Positions 28,202-38,872 of a DNA stretch of 64,000 bases are shown here, piece by piece. The DNA is from Beijerinckiaceae bacterium (lineage in GTDB: Bacteria; Pseudomonadota; Alphaproteobacteria; Rhizobiales; Beijerinckiaceae), in assembly GCA_947452005.1 (NCBI GenBank), contig CANGBC010000003.1, positions 124,001 through 188,000 of the forward strand, in the 5' to 3' direction. Every line of letters begins with the position of its first letter. Positions within the stretch are counted from its first letter, which is position 1. Below the pieces are notes generated by a model. That model had not been told where the DNA came from. It searched no databases and worked only from the letters and a program-made list of their open reading frames with translations. Both the position numbers and the translations under genes were made by a program.

Positions 28202-28624
28202 TCAGATTCGCTGGGTGATGTTTTCGACCTTGATCGAACCCACTTCGAATTTCTGCGGGGCCGCATCGACGCGCTCGGTTTTCACGGCCTTGTCAAAGCC
28301 TGCCATCTGCAGGATTTCGAGATCTTCATCGCCCGAGCTCTCGAACCAATATTGAGCGCCCGCCGGGATGAGGATGCCTTCGTGCTTGGCAAATTCGCCA
28401 ATCAGCACATCACCGGGGCCATAAAACTTCACCTTGCCGCTCAGGACAAACCAGAAGCCATCCATGCCACGGTGCGAGTGGAGATTGTTCTCGCCACCTT
28501 CGCTGACCACCTGCACGCGGCCACGGATAATATCGGTCCCCGCCAGCTGGACGATGCCTTTGCCCTTTTTCAGCTCGGGTTTTTTGTAGCTGAAGACCTG
28601 ATAGGATTTTTCGTCTGTCATCAT
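28202..28624 (-). CDS. small single-cupin protein
   Basis: VVSEGGENNLHSHRGMDGFWFVLSGKVKFYGPGD cupin motif. Confidence 0.85.
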   Translation of the reverse strand: MMTDEKSYQVFSYKKPELKKGKGIVQLAGTDIIRGRVQVVSEGGENNLHSHRGMDGFWFVLSGKVKFYGPGDVLIGEFAKHEGILIPAGAQYWFESSGDEDLEILQMAGFDKAVKTERVDAAPQKFEVGSIKVENITQRI

Positions 28625-28702
28625 ATCCTCCCAATGGCCCCGTTGGCGGGCGTTATCTCCAGTTTGTGACAAAGATCGTGCACAGAGGCAAGCCTCCCGC
28701 GA

Positions 28703-29743
28703 TCACTTCACAAGGTCACCCAGCAGCACACGGGCGCGCGCGACCACTTCAGGCCGCGTATTGACGATGGCATCGGCAATGCGCTGCGCCTCCTCGCCCG
28801 TCATCGGGCTGATATCCATCTTGGCCTTGTCAGCATCGGCCAGGAACTGCGGATCAGCCATGACGGCATCATAAGCGCGGCGCAAAGCGGTGATCCGGTC
28901 CTTGGGCACGCCGGGCGTGACAACAAGGGTGCGCGCCACAGCCGTCTCGGCTGAGACAAAGCGCAGGATTTCGCGATCCGCATCGTTTCCGGCCAGCTCC
29001 AGCAGGAGCGGCACATCTTTCAGATCGGGATGGCGCACGAGCCCCACCTGCGTGATGAAATTGATCTTCTTTTGCGCAATCCAGTCGCCGCTGGTCGCCT
29101 TCCACGAGGCCCAGGAATTGGACGCGCGCACTTCAACTTCGCCGCGCTCCATCGCCAGATTGACTTCAACTCCCCCCGGATAGCCCGTGACAATATTGAG
29201 CTGCGTGCCGAGCACGGCATTCATCAGCTCCGCATATAAAGCACCTGACGTGCCCATCGGCGCGCCGACGATCGCTTTGCGGGGTTTGAGATCGGCGAAC
29301 GTCTTGATGCCGGTTGTGTGCCAAGCCGCCATGACATTTGGCGCGCTGGTCGAATTGCCGATGAAAGCAAACTCGCGCGTGTCGAATTTGATTTGCGGAT
29401 TGCCGAGCGCCTGCAGCGCCATCATGGTCGACATGAGCGCATGCAAATGCGTGCCATCGCGGGGTGCCACCTGCGTCATGTAATTGGCGGCCACAATGCC
29501 ACCACCACCGGGCATGTTGCGCACGACCACGGTCGGCTGACCGGGAATGGTCTTTTGCAGATATTTGCCAATCAGGCGGGCGCGCAGATCATAATCATTG
29601 CCCGCCGACGTGCCCACAACAATGTCGAGTGTCTTGCCACGATAGAAATCGGCAACATCCTGAGCGGCGGCGGGGGTGCCCAGCGAAAAGCCGACAAGAC
29701 CGGCTGACAGCAGGGCCGCGGCGAACCCTTGGCGCAAAAACAT
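28703..29743 (-). CDS. Bug/TctC family substrate-binding protein
   Basis: FYRGKTLDIVVGTSAGNDYDLRARLIGKYLQKTIPGQPTVVVRNMPGGGG; GGAGG before ATG 29743. Longer listed ORF starting at 30154 is not plausible. Confidence 0.88.
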   Translation of the reverse strand: MFLRQGFAAALLSAGLVGFSLGTPAAAQDVADFYRGKTLDIVVGTSAGNDYDLRARLIGKYLQKTIPGQPTVVVRNMPGGGGIVAANYMTQVAPRDGTHLHALMSTMMALQALGNPQIKFDTREFAFIGNSTSAPNVMAAWHTTGIKTFADLKPRKAIVGAPMGTSGALYAELMNAVLGTQLNIVTGYPGGVEVNLAMERGEVEVRASNSWASWKATSGDWIAQKKINFITQVGLVRHPDLKDVPLLLELAGNDADREILRFVSAETAVARTLVVTPGVPKDRITALRRAYDAVMADPQFLADADKAKMDISPMTGEEAQRIADAIVNTRPEVVARARVLLGDLVK

Positions 29744-29875
29744 GTGGCTTCCTCCCGATCTTCTTTTTTTCTGATCCAAGACTACAGGGTGGCTCGCATC
29801 CCGCCAAGCGCAGGGGCTGGCGGAATCTGCCCGGGACCAATAGAAATTCCCTACCCCAAGAGGACCAGCCCTGTC

Positions 29876-30655
29876 GTGACGAGCCTTGAACCAGCGGTGG
29901 AAGTGACAGTCGAGCCCGTGCCGCTCGACCTGCGCAACGCGCTGCCTGCGCGCGCGGCCCATCGCGACACGTTGCGCTATTTGGGTAGCTTTCTGATCGG
30001 TCTTGCCTTGCATGCGCTCATCTTCTTTGCGCTCACTGATTTTCCCGCTGATGTCCCGCCGCTTGAGGAAGTGATCCCGGTTGAAGTGATCATCGAGCCG
30101 CCGCCCGAACAACCCGCGCCACAGCCCGAGACGCCAGCCCCGGAGCCTGAGCAAGCCCCGCAGCCAAACATTGATCTGAAGCCCGCAACTGACGCGCCGC
30201 GCCCATCAAATGAAGATCGCAGCGGGCAAGCGACAAAGCCCGAGCCTGCCGAAAAGCCGCAAGAGAAAGCAGCCAAAGAACCCGACAAAGAGCCGCCGAA
30301 AAGGCCTGATTATTGGGGATTGCAAACGCAATTGCCGCCGCTCGAATTTTCAGCGCCGGCGCCAAAATCAAGCCTCATGCGCGGCCAGGCGGAACGCACC
30401 TATAGTTCGACTGTCTATGCGATGATCATGGAAAAATTATCGCTGCCAGAAAAGCGCAAACAAGGACGCATGCATGTGCGCGTGTCGTTTGGCATTGATA
30501 GCGCGGGCCATATTTTCCAGTCCGCCGTCATCCAGTCCAGCGGCGATTCAGGCCTTGATGGGGCGACCCTTGATGCTGTGCGTAAAGCGGGCACATTGCC
30601 GCCACCGCCCAACGGCGGGCCAGTCTATTTATATTTCGATCTCGAGACGAATTGA
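29876..30655 (+). CDS. TonB-family energy transducer-like protein
   Basis: N-terminal TM, Pro/Glu-rich linker, TonB C-terminal-like VSFGIDSAGHIFQSAVIQSSGDSGLDGATLDAVRKAGTLPPPP. GTG start with upstream AGGA. Confidence 0.8.
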   Translation: MTSLEPAVEVTVEPVPLDLRNALPARAAHRDTLRYLGSFLIGLALHALIFFALTDFPADVPPLEEVIPVEVIIEPPPEQPAPQPETPAPEPEQAPQPNIDLKPATDAPRPSNEDRSGQATKPEPAEKPQEKAAKEPDKEPPKRPDYWGLQTQLPPLEFSAPAPKSSLMRGQAERTYSSTVYAMIMEKLSLPEKRKQGRMHVRVSFGIDSAGHIFQSAVIQSSGDSGLDGATLDAVRKAGTLPPPPNGGPVYLYFDLETN

Positions 30656-30656
30656 C

Positions 30657-31568
30657 CTATTCGACCAGATCCCAATAGGGACGCGGGCCAAAGCGCTCCG
30701 CCAGAAAGTCCACAAAGGCGCGGACCTTTGGCGACAGATGCCGCGCATGCGGATAGAGCGCGTGCAGCCCCAAATTTTGGGGCATGAAATCATCCAGCAC
30801 ACTCACCAGCGTGCCCGCCTGCAAATCCCGCCCGACAATGAAGGTTGGCAGAATGGTGAGCCCCATGCCGCCGAGTGCCGCTACGCGCAAAGCATCGCCA
30901 TTGTTGATGGCTATTTTGCTGTCGACTTTGACCACGAGCGGCTTGCCGTCGTGATTGATAAATTTCCATTCATGCGCTGAGGCAATGTTGCTGTTGACGA
31001 TACAGGCATGGGCGCGCAGATCCTGCGGTTCACGCGGCGTGCCATGGGCTTTGAGATAAGCGGGGCTTGCACTCACCACGAGACGAATGGGGGCGAGGCG
31101 GCGCGCGATCAGGCTGGAATCCTGCAGGGCGGCAATGCGCACGGCGACATCAAAACCTTCATCGACCAGATCAACAAAACGATCATTCATCGAAACATCG
31201 AGTTCGACCTCTGGATAGCGCCTCTGAAAATCGGGCAAGGCGGGCGCCAGATGCAGAAAGCCAAAACTCAGCGGCGCATTGACGCGCAATTTGCCGCGCG
31301 GTGCGGCCTGCAATTGCGTGACGGCCAGATTGGCTTCCGCCAGATCGGCGAGAATCTGGCCCACCCGCCCCAGATAGCCCTGCCCCGCCTCAGTGAGCGT
31401 CAAAGAGCGCGTGGTGCGGTGAAACAGGCGCGCACCCAGCTCCGCCTCCAGCGCGCTGACCTGCCGCGAGATCACGGACTTGGACGTGCGCAGCCGCCGT
31501 GCGGCCTCCGAAAAAGACGCCGTTTCAGCAACCTGCACAAAGGCTTCGATGGCAGCCAGACGATCCAT
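30657..31568 (-). CDS. LysR-family transcriptional regulator
   Basis: MDRLAAIEAFVQVAETASFSEAARRLRTSKSVISRQVSALEAELGARLFHRTTRSLTLTEAG. Confidence 0.93.
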   Translation of the reverse strand: MDRLAAIEAFVQVAETASFSEAARRLRTSKSVISRQVSALEAELGARLFHRTTRSLTLTEAGQGYLGRVGQILADLAEANLAVTQLQAAPRGKLRVNAPLSFGFLHLAPALPDFQRRYPEVELDVSMNDRFVDLVDEGFDVAVRIAALQDSSLIARRLAPIRLVVSASPAYLKAHGTPREPQDLRAHACIVNSNIASAHEWKFINHDGKPLVVKVDSKIAINNGDALRVAALGGMGLTILPTFIVGRDLQAGTLVSVLDDFMPQNLGLHALYPHARHLSPKVRAFVDFLAERFGPRPYWDLVE

Positions 31569-31582
31569 GGCGAGGGCTCCGC

Positions 31583-31635
31583 TTATTGTTGCTAAAATTA
31601 GAACAATAAGTTCTCAAAGTCGATAATTGTTCTAA
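31583..31635. promoter_or_regulatory. putative LysR operator with three AACAAT-type half-sites
   Basis: TTATTGTT(31583-31590), TTAGAACAAT(31598-31607), ATTGTTCTAA(31626-31635). Confidence 0.6.
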
Positions 31636-31692
31636 ATATTGATCGCGACTATATCTGGGCCATGTAAAGCCCGAGGGGCAGGAGATGTCGCC

Positions 31693-32397
31693 ATGACCGC
31701 AAAACTTCGCAAAGCTCAAGAGCGCGGCCATGCCAATCATGGCTGGCTTGACAGTTTCCATACGTTTTCTTTCGCCGATTATTATGATCCCGCGCATATG
31801 AGCTTCAGTGCGCTACGCGTGATCAATGAAGACCGCGTGAGTGCAGGCCAGGGTTTTGGCACGCATGGCCACCGCGACATGGAGATCATCTCCTATGTTT
31901 TGGAGGGTGCGCTGGAGCACAAGGATTCGATTGGCACCGGCTCGGTGATCAATGCCGGTGACGTTCAGGTCATGTCAGCAGGCACGGGCATTCGCCATAG
32001 CGAGTTCAACCACTCAGCCAAGGATGGCGTGCATTTTCTGCAAATCTGGATCATGCCGGACGCCACCAATCACACACCGCGTTACGACCAGAAAACCTTT
32101 GTCACCGATGACAAGCGGGGCCGCGCGCGGCTGGTGGTGTCGGGAGACGGGCGTGACGGCTCGCTGATGATCCATCAAGATGCCGATCTTTATGCAAGCC
32201 TTCTGGATGCGGGCGCGAGCCTGCAGCATGAGCTGCGCCAGGGCCGCCGCGGCTGGATCCAGATCATGCGCGGTGCGCTGGAGGTAAACGGCACCAAGCT
32301 TGCGCGTGGGGACGGTCTGGCACTCGAACATGAAACATCGCTGACGATGCGCGCCAGCGAAGACAAGACTGAATTTCTGATTTTCGATCTTCCGTGA
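31693..32397 (+). CDS. pirin family protein (YhhW-like)
   Basis: [39 protein letters not shown]...[24 protein letters not shown]. Confidence 0.93.
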   Translation: MTAKLRKAQERGHANHGWLDSFHTFSFADYYDPAHMSFSALRVINEDRVSAGQGFGTHGHRDMEIISYVLEGALEHKDSIGTGSVINAGDVQVMSAGTGIRHSEFNHSAKDGVHFLQIWIMPDATNHTPRYDQKTFVTDDKRGRARLVVSGDGRDGSLMIHQDADLYASLLDAGASLQHELRQGRRGWIQIMRGALEVNGTKLARGDGLALEHETSLTMRASEDKTEFLIFDLP

Positions 32398-32411
32398 AAG
32401 GACAAACGCAG

Positions 32412-33011
32412 ATGGCAAAAGTTCTCGTTCTTTATTACTCGACCTATGGTCACATTGAAAAAATGGCGGAAGCCGTGGCCGAAGGCGCACGTGCTGCTGG
32501 GGCCACCGTTGACATCAAGCGCGTGCCCGAAACCGTACCGGAAGAAATCGCCCGCACGCATCATTTCAAACTCGACCAGAAAGCGCCTGTCGCCAGGGTC
32601 GAAGAGCTTGAACATTATGATGCGATCATTGTGGGCACCGGCACGCGCTTTGGTCGCATCTCGTCGCAAATGGCGGCTTTCCTTGATCAGGCTGGCGGGC
32701 TTTGGGCGCGCGGCGCTTTGAATGGCAAGGTTGGCGCGGCTTTCGCCTCCACCGCGACACAGCATGGCGGTCAGGAGACAACGCTGTTTTCGATCATCAC
32801 CAATCTGCTGCATTTCGGCATGGTGATTGTGGGCCTGCCCTACAGCCATCAGGGTCAGATGAATATGAGCGAGATCGTCGGCGGTGCGCCATATGGGGCA
32901 ACGACCATGGCGGCGGGCGATGGCTCACGCCAGCCCAGCGAGATTGATCTGGCAGGCGCACGCCATCAGGGCGAGCTGGTGGCCAAGACTGCGGCCAAAT
33001 TGTTCGGCTGA
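32412..33011 (+). CDS. wrbA: NAD(P)H:quinone oxidoreductase (WrbA type)
   Basis: [54 protein letters not shown]. Confidence 0.93.
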   Translation: MAKVLVLYYSTYGHIEKMAEAVAEGARAAGATVDIKRVPETVPEEIARTHHFKLDQKAPVARVEELEHYDAIIVGTGTRFGRISSQMAAFLDQAGGLWARGALNGKVGAAFASTATQHGGQETTLFSIITNLLHFGMVIVGLPYSHQGQMNMSEIVGGAPYGATTMAAGDGSRQPSEIDLAGARHQGELVAKTAAKLFG

Positions 33012-33021
33012 GTTTGCCGCC

Positions 33022-33107
33022 GTCATTGCGAGGAGTCGAAGGCGACGCGGCAATCCATAAGGCCACACGTGAGGCTCTGGATTGCTTCGCTTCGCTCGCA
33101 ATGACGA
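33022..33107. repeat. dispersed palindromic intergenic repeat (family 1, copy D)
   Basis: CGTCATTGCGAGGAGTCGAAGGCGACGCGGCAATCC...CTCTGGATTGCTTCGCTTCGCTCGCAATGACG. Confidence 0.9.
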
Positions 33108-33114
33108 TCAAAAA

Positions 33115-33140
33115 AAGCCCCGCAGCAATGCGGGGCTTTC
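33115..33140. terminator. bidirectional terminator between wrbA and pcaG
   Basis: AAAGCCCCGC-AGCAAT-GCGGGGCTTT flanked by A-run and TCTTTTTT. Confidence 0.85.
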
Positions 33141-33159
33141 TTTTTTCTGAAGCAGACGA

Positions 33160-33783
33160 TCACACGTCCATAAAGACGGTCTCGTTCTCACCCTGCAAGA
33201 CGATGTCGAATGTGTAAATCGTCTTGCCATCCTTCTGCGAAGGCTTGGCGAGAAGCGTTTCGCGGCGCTGCTTCAATTCAATGCCGCGCAGAACAGGATC
33301 AGACTCATTCGCTTTTTCCTCGTCAGCGAAATACATGCGGGTGTTGAGCCCGATGTTGATGCCGCGCGCGACGATCCAGAGATTGATATGGGGCGCCATC
33401 ACCTTGCCTTCGCGGCCGGCGACACAGCCCGGCTTGACCGTATAGAAACGGAAAATGCCCGTTTCAAAATCGGTACAAGCGCGGCCCCAGCCACGGAAAT
33501 TCGGATCAACCGAACCCGTCTTCTGGCGATCACCCGGATGATTGTAGCGACCATCCGCATTGGCCTGCCAGGCTTCGATCAAAGCGTCCCGCACGAGGCT
33601 GCCTGAGCCATCATAGACACGACCTTCAATGATAATCTGTGCACCGCGCGTGGTGGCGCTGACGAGATTATTGTCGAAGTTGTTCTGGAAAATATCGAAG
33701 CCCGCCTGATGCGGTGCCAGGCCGATATGGACATAAGGGCCTGCCGTCTGAGAGGCGGTTTCCTTGAGATATTTGACGCTCAT
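33160..33783 (-). CDS. pcaG: protocatechuate 3,4-dioxygenase alpha subunit
   Basis: ETASQTAGPYVHIGL...RVYDGSGSLVRDALIEAWQANADGRYNH; paired with beta subunit. Confidence 0.93.
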   Translation of the reverse strand: MSVKYLKETASQTAGPYVHIGLAPHQAGFDIFQNNFDNNLVSATTRGAQIIIEGRVYDGSGSLVRDALIEAWQANADGRYNHPGDRQKTGSVDPNFRGWGRACTDFETGIFRFYTVKPGCVAGREGKVMAPHINLWIVARGINIGLNTRMYFADEEKANESDPVLRGIELKQRRETLLAKPSQKDGKTIYTFDIVLQGENETVFMDV

Positions 33784-33786
33784 GGA

Positions 33787-34683
<897 letters not shown>

Positions 34684-36285
34684 TTAAGCGCGGCCGGTGA
34701 CGCGAGAAAGAATTGCATCGGCCGGCCATTCAAGCCTGTCACCAGACCAGACGACATATTGATCGGGGCGCACGAGAATGAGACGCGCCTCATAGGCCTC
34801 GCGCCCGTCGCCACGCGTATCGCGGATGACATCGAAGGGGATTTTCGCCGCCTGCGCTACGCTCTCCAATGCGGCGATGTCAGCTGCATCAGCATCCAGC
34901 GCGATCAGCGTAAAACCTTGACCCAGAGCATCGAAACTGTTGCGGCCATCCGACAGCGGCAGAGGTGCAAGATGATGCCCGGCACGCGCCTTCACCTGAT
35001 GCACGCCATGCGCGCCGGTCTTGCCACCCTCTGGCCCGAACATGACAGGCGAGGCCTCGTAATTGGGCTCATATTGCTGGAAGCGCGAACCAATGTCGGT
35101 CTTGCGGCCTTCCCAGGCCGCTTCAAACTCGGCGCGATCACGCTCGGGATTGTAACGGTGCAAAAACTCGGCATCGCGCTTGATGCGCGAGGTGATGAAA
35201 TCATTCGCTGTATCCCAGAACACCGGGCGGCGCTCTTCGCTGTAGCTTTCCAGCAATGTGTCAGCGCCCCAGCCCTGCACGCAGGCGGCAAGCTTCCAGC
35301 CGAGATTGACGATGTCTTCAAGCCCATTGTTGAGGCCAAAGCCGCCATAGGGTGGATGCGCATGCGCGGCGTCGCCCGCAATGAAAATGCGGCCGCGCTG
35401 ATATTCATTGGCAACAGCGACGCGCATTTGCCAGAAGGACAAATGTTCAAAATCGCATTCCACCGGAAAGCCTGTGGCCTGGCGAATGAGGCCAAGTGAG
35501 TCGAATGTTTCGATCTTGGACTCGGGGGGCACGGGTGCGTGGAAAAACCAACCATCAGGCACATCGATACGCCCGAAAAACTGCCAATAGCCATCGTCTT
35601 CTGGACGCAAGACACGATAGGTCGAGCGCTCAGGAAAGCGCTTCAGCTTTTCATTGAGATCGGGTGAGCGGAAGACGGCGAGCAGCATGGTCTGCTCGTA
35701 ATCCTGCGTGGTGCGATCAATGCCGATCTGGTCGCGCACGGCCGAGCGTGCACCATCGCAGCCCACAAGATAGGAGCCCGTGATGATGCGCTTATCAGAG
35801 CCATCTTCGCGCGACACTTCGACAGAGACTTTCGCGCCATCCTGCGAAACCTTGCCCGCCACCGTGCCAAACAGCGTCGTGACGCTGGGCAGATCCTTGA
35901 TCTTTTTCCGCAGCACCATTTCGGTCTGATATTGCGGCAGACGTTCATTGTCCTGCGCGTAAAAAGCGCGCACCAATTCGCGGCCTGCAGGCGCGTGCCA
36001 ATATTCGCCCATCAGACTGCCGTAAGCGGTGAGCTCGCCAATCGCATAGCCCTTGGGCATGAGACGCGCCTCACGCATCTCATCCACCACACCCCAGCGG
36101 GCAAAATGTTCCATCGTGCGTTGGGTCAGATTCTGGCCTTTGGGGATTCGGCTAAATGTCTCGCGCGGCTCAATCAGCGCGCACATGACACCCCGCAAAC
36201 CCAGCGCCACAGCAAGCCCGACACCCACAGGCCCGCCGCCAACAATCACAACGTCAAAATGGTTACGCATTTTCTTCTCGTTCAT
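34684..36285 (-). CDS. FAD-dependent aromatic monooxygenase (MhpA/PheA-like)
   Basis: FDVVIVGGGPVGVGLAVALGLRG, GCDGARSAVRDQIG, FIAGDAAHAHPPYGGFGLNNGLEDIVNLGWKLA. Confidence 0.9.
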   Translation of the reverse strand: MNEKKMRNHFDVVIVGGGPVGVGLAVALGLRGVMCALIEPRETFSRIPKGQNLTQRTMEHFARWGVVDEMREARLMPKGYAIGELTAYGSLMGEYWHAPAGRELVRAFYAQDNERLPQYQTEMVLRKKIKDLPSVTTLFGTVAGKVSQDGAKVSVEVSREDGSDKRIITGSYLVGCDGARSAVRDQIGIDRTTQDYEQTMLLAVFRSPDLNEKLKRFPERSTYRVLRPEDDGYWQFFGRIDVPDGWFFHAPVPPESKIETFDSLGLIRQATGFPVECDFEHLSFWQMRVAVANEYQRGRIFIAGDAAHAHPPYGGFGLNNGLEDIVNLGWKLAACVQGWGADTLLESYSEERRPVFWDTANDFITSRIKRDAEFLHRYNPERDRAEFEAAWEGRKTDIGSRFQQYEPNYEASPVMFGPEGGKTGAHGVHQVKARAGHHLAPLPLSDGRNSFDALGQGFTLIALDADAADIAALESVAQAAKIPFDVIRDTRGDGREAYEARLILVRPDQYVVWSGDRLEWPADAILSRVTGRA

Positions 36286-36299
36286 CCATTCAGATGCGC

Positions 36300-37331
36300 T
36301 TAGCGCGCGGCTTCCGAAATCTGGCGCGCGCGCTCGACCACTTCAGGTGAAGCCGTATAGACGCGGTTCAAAATCGACATGATCTCGTCTGCATAAACAG
36401 GATCAACATCAATCGCCTGCTTTTCAGCTTCTGCTTTATATTCGGCATCTTTCATCGTGGCGGCGAAAGCGGCGCGCAAGGCGGTGGCGCGATCAGCCGG
36501 CATGTTGGCGGGGCCTGCCAGCGGCCAGGCAATCGCCAGGCGTGCGAGGAAGACTTCCAAGAGTTGGCGGTCCGCCTGATCTTTCACAATATCAAATGCA
36601 GAGGGTACATTCGGCAAGTCAGGCGCTTTGGTGAGTCCCAGCTGCAATTGTACGTCGATTTTTTTCTCAGGCACCCAGCTCGGGCGCGCAACTTTCAAAT
36701 AGCCCCATGAGAGACCGGCCATGCCATCGGCTTCGCCGCGCTCAACGGCCAGCAGCATTTCGCTGGCGCCCGGATAACCCGTGACAACCTTCATCTTGGT
36801 CTTGAAGACCGCATTCAGGATGAGCGGGAATGTTGCGGTATCAGCGCCGCCACCCGATGTGGCAATGACCACTTCGCGACCTTTGAGATCATCCAGTGTT
36901 TTGAAATTGGCAGCTGTGCGCGTGAAGACGAGATTGGTCTCGCGGCTTGGGCTGCCGATCCATGTCAGGTTGCGCGGATCAAATTGCGCCTGCTTGTTGC
37001 CCATCAAAGGCTCGAACGGCGTGCCGCGCGCGAAGGTGGCAATCGCAGTGCCATCTTTAGGCGCGAGATTGGCCATGTGGTTGATGGCCGTGATGGACCC
37101 AGCACCGGGCATGTTCTGCACGATGACCTTCGGGTTGCCGGGAATATATTTGGCAATGTAGCGGCTGATGGCACGCGCATTGAGGTCATAGCCACCGCCG
37201 GGCGAAAAGCCGACGATGATCGACAGGTTCTTGCCCTTGTAAAAATCCTCAATCGCATCGGCGCGCACCGGCGCGCTGGAGACAAGAGCGAGCCCCGTCA
37301 ACGCGGCGGCGAGTTTGAACTGCTTGGACAT
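36300..37331 (-). CDS. Bug/TctC family substrate-binding protein
   Basis: DFYKGKNLSIIVGFSPGGGYDLNARAISRYIAKYIPGNPKVIVQNMPGAGS. Confidence 0.9.
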   Translation of the reverse strand: MSKQFKLAAALTGLALVSSAPVRADAIEDFYKGKNLSIIVGFSPGGGYDLNARAISRYIAKYIPGNPKVIVQNMPGAGSITAINHMANLAPKDGTAIATFARGTPFEPLMGNKQAQFDPRNLTWIGSPSRETNLVFTRTAANFKTLDDLKGREVVIATSGGGADTATFPLILNAVFKTKMKVVTGYPGASEMLLAVERGEADGMAGLSWGYLKVARPSWVPEKKIDVQLQLGLTKAPDLPNVPSAFDIVKDQADRQLLEVFLARLAIAWPLAGPANMPADRATALRAAFAATMKDAEYKAEAEKQAIDVDPVYADEIMSILNRVYTASPEVVERARQISEAAR

Positions 37332-37697
37332 ATTTGCCTCCCGAAGACGGGCCGCCGGACGTCGCCGGGACCTTTGTCGTTGATTTGCGGTCCTTCTAAC
37401 CCGAAAACGCACAGGCTTCACCCCCTAAGCCGATGTTCAAGAAATAGCCAAAAAAATAGGCAGCCAGGCTAATAAATAGACAGGCCCTGCCGCGTTTAAG
37501 GTCAATTCTCTGGCAAAAAGCCTGTGGTTTCAGCGCCGTCCCGCTCAGGAATCACCACCTTGGCGGTAAAGCCCCTGCTCTTTTCGTGCCATAAGCCCGG
37601 TTTCGGGGCGTGATCGGCCGTGGCGGGCAGATGTCCACGGGAAAATGCGCCCAGCCACCCCAAAACAGCGCCCTTTTGACAGCCAAAGCGTGACGGC

Positions 37698-37715
37698 TGG
37701 CATGTTACCTGCTTT
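37698..37715 (+). promoter_or_regulatory. putative sigma-54 (-24/-12) promoter of glnII
   Basis: TGGCATGTTACCTGCTTT: GG and GC separated by 10 nt. Confidence 0.65.
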
Positions 37716-37779
37716 GAGAACCCCGTATCCACGGGCACCCCGCGTGCCGCCCGCGATCCCCGAATAGCTGAGGGCGACC

Positions 37780-38796
37780 ATGACAAAGTATAAACTCGAG
37801 TACATCTGGCTTGACGGTTATGAGCCGGTCCAAAACCTGCGCAGCAAGACCCAGATCAAGGAATTCGATTCCTTTCCGAAGCTGGAAACCTTGCCGCTCT
37901 GGGGTTTCGATGGCAGCTCGACCATGCAGGCTGAGGGTCACAACTCGGATTGCGTGCTGAAGCCCGTCGCCGTCTATCCTGACGCTGCGCGCGAAAACGG
38001 CGTGCTCGTCATGTGCGAAGTCATGATGCCGGATGGCAAGACCCCGCACCCGTCCAACCATCGCTCGACGATTCTGGACGCGCCCGATGCCTGGTTCGGC
38101 TTCGAGCAGGAATATTTCATGTACCAGGACGGCCGTCCGCTCGGCTTCCCGGAAAATGGCTACCCCGCTCCGCAGGGCCCCTACTACACCGGCGTCGGCT
38201 ACAAGAATGTCGGCTCGATCGCACGCGAGATCGTTGAAGAACATCTCGACCTGTGCCTGGCCGCTGGCATCAACCACGAAGGCATCAATGCCGAAGTGGC
38301 TAAGGGCCAGTGGGAATTCCAGATTTTCGGCAAGGGCTCACGCACCGCTGCTGACCAGATCTGGGTCGCTCGCTACATCTTGCTGCGTCTGTGCGAAACC
38401 TACGGCGTCGACATTGAATGGCATTGCAAGCCGCTCGGCGACACCGACTGGAATGGCTCGGGCATGCATTGCAACTTCTCGACCGGACATATGCGCGACG
38501 TCGGCGGCAAGGATTACTTTGAACGCCTGATGAAGCAGTTCGAAAAGAACCTGCATGACCACATCAAGGTCTATGGCCCCGACAATCATCTGCGCCTCAC
38601 CGGCAAGCATGAGACGGCGCCGTGGAACAAGTTCAGCCATGGCGTTGCCGACCGCGGTGCATCGATCCGCGTTCCGCATTCCTTCGTCAACAATGGCTAC
38701 AAGGGCTATCTGGAAGATCGCCGCCCCAATTCACAGGGCTGCCCTTACCAGATCGCTTCGCAGGTTCTGAAGACGATCTCGGAAGTTTCGAAGTAA
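37780..38796 (+). CDS. glnII: glutamine synthetase type II (eukaryote-like)
   Basis: 338 aa; YIWLDGYEPVQNLRSKTQIKEF...LPLWGFDGSST...FEQEYFMY...GPDNHLRLTGKHETAPWNKFSHGVADRGASIRVP. Confidence 0.96.
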   Translation: MTKYKLEYIWLDGYEPVQNLRSKTQIKEFDSFPKLETLPLWGFDGSSTMQAEGHNSDCVLKPVAVYPDAARENGVLVMCEVMMPDGKTPHPSNHRSTILDAPDAWFGFEQEYFMYQDGRPLGFPENGYPAPQGPYYTGVGYKNVGSIAREIVEEHLDLCLAAGINHEGINAEVAKGQWEFQIFGKGSRTAADQIWVARYILLRLCETYGVDIEWHCKPLGDTDWNGSGMHCNFSTGHMRDVGGKDYFERLMKQFEKNLHDHIKVYGPDNHLRLTGKHETAPWNKFSHGVADRGASIRVPHSFVNNGYKGYLEDRRPNSQGCPYQIASQVLKTISEVSK

Positions 38797-38822
38797 GTTT
38801 TACGCCTCACGGCAAATAACGG

Positions 38823-38853
38823 AATGGCGCAGCGAGTCTCTCGCTGCGCCATT
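38823..38853. terminator. terminator of glnII
   Basis: AATGGCGCAGCGAG-TCT-CTCGCTGCGCCATT followed by TTTGTTT. Confidence 0.85.
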
Positions 38854-38872
38854 TTTGTTTGTGGCCTTTCAC

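Noticed and set aside
28703-30154. 483-aa ORF as the true Bug protein start
   Set aside because: The extra N-terminus overlaps the divergent tonB-like gene; the signal peptide and GGAGG RBS place the start at 29743.
37502-37805. Minus-strand ORFs in the glnII upstream region
   Set aside because: No RBS or recognisable domain, and they overlap the sigma-54-like promoter; the gap is better explained as regulatory DNA.
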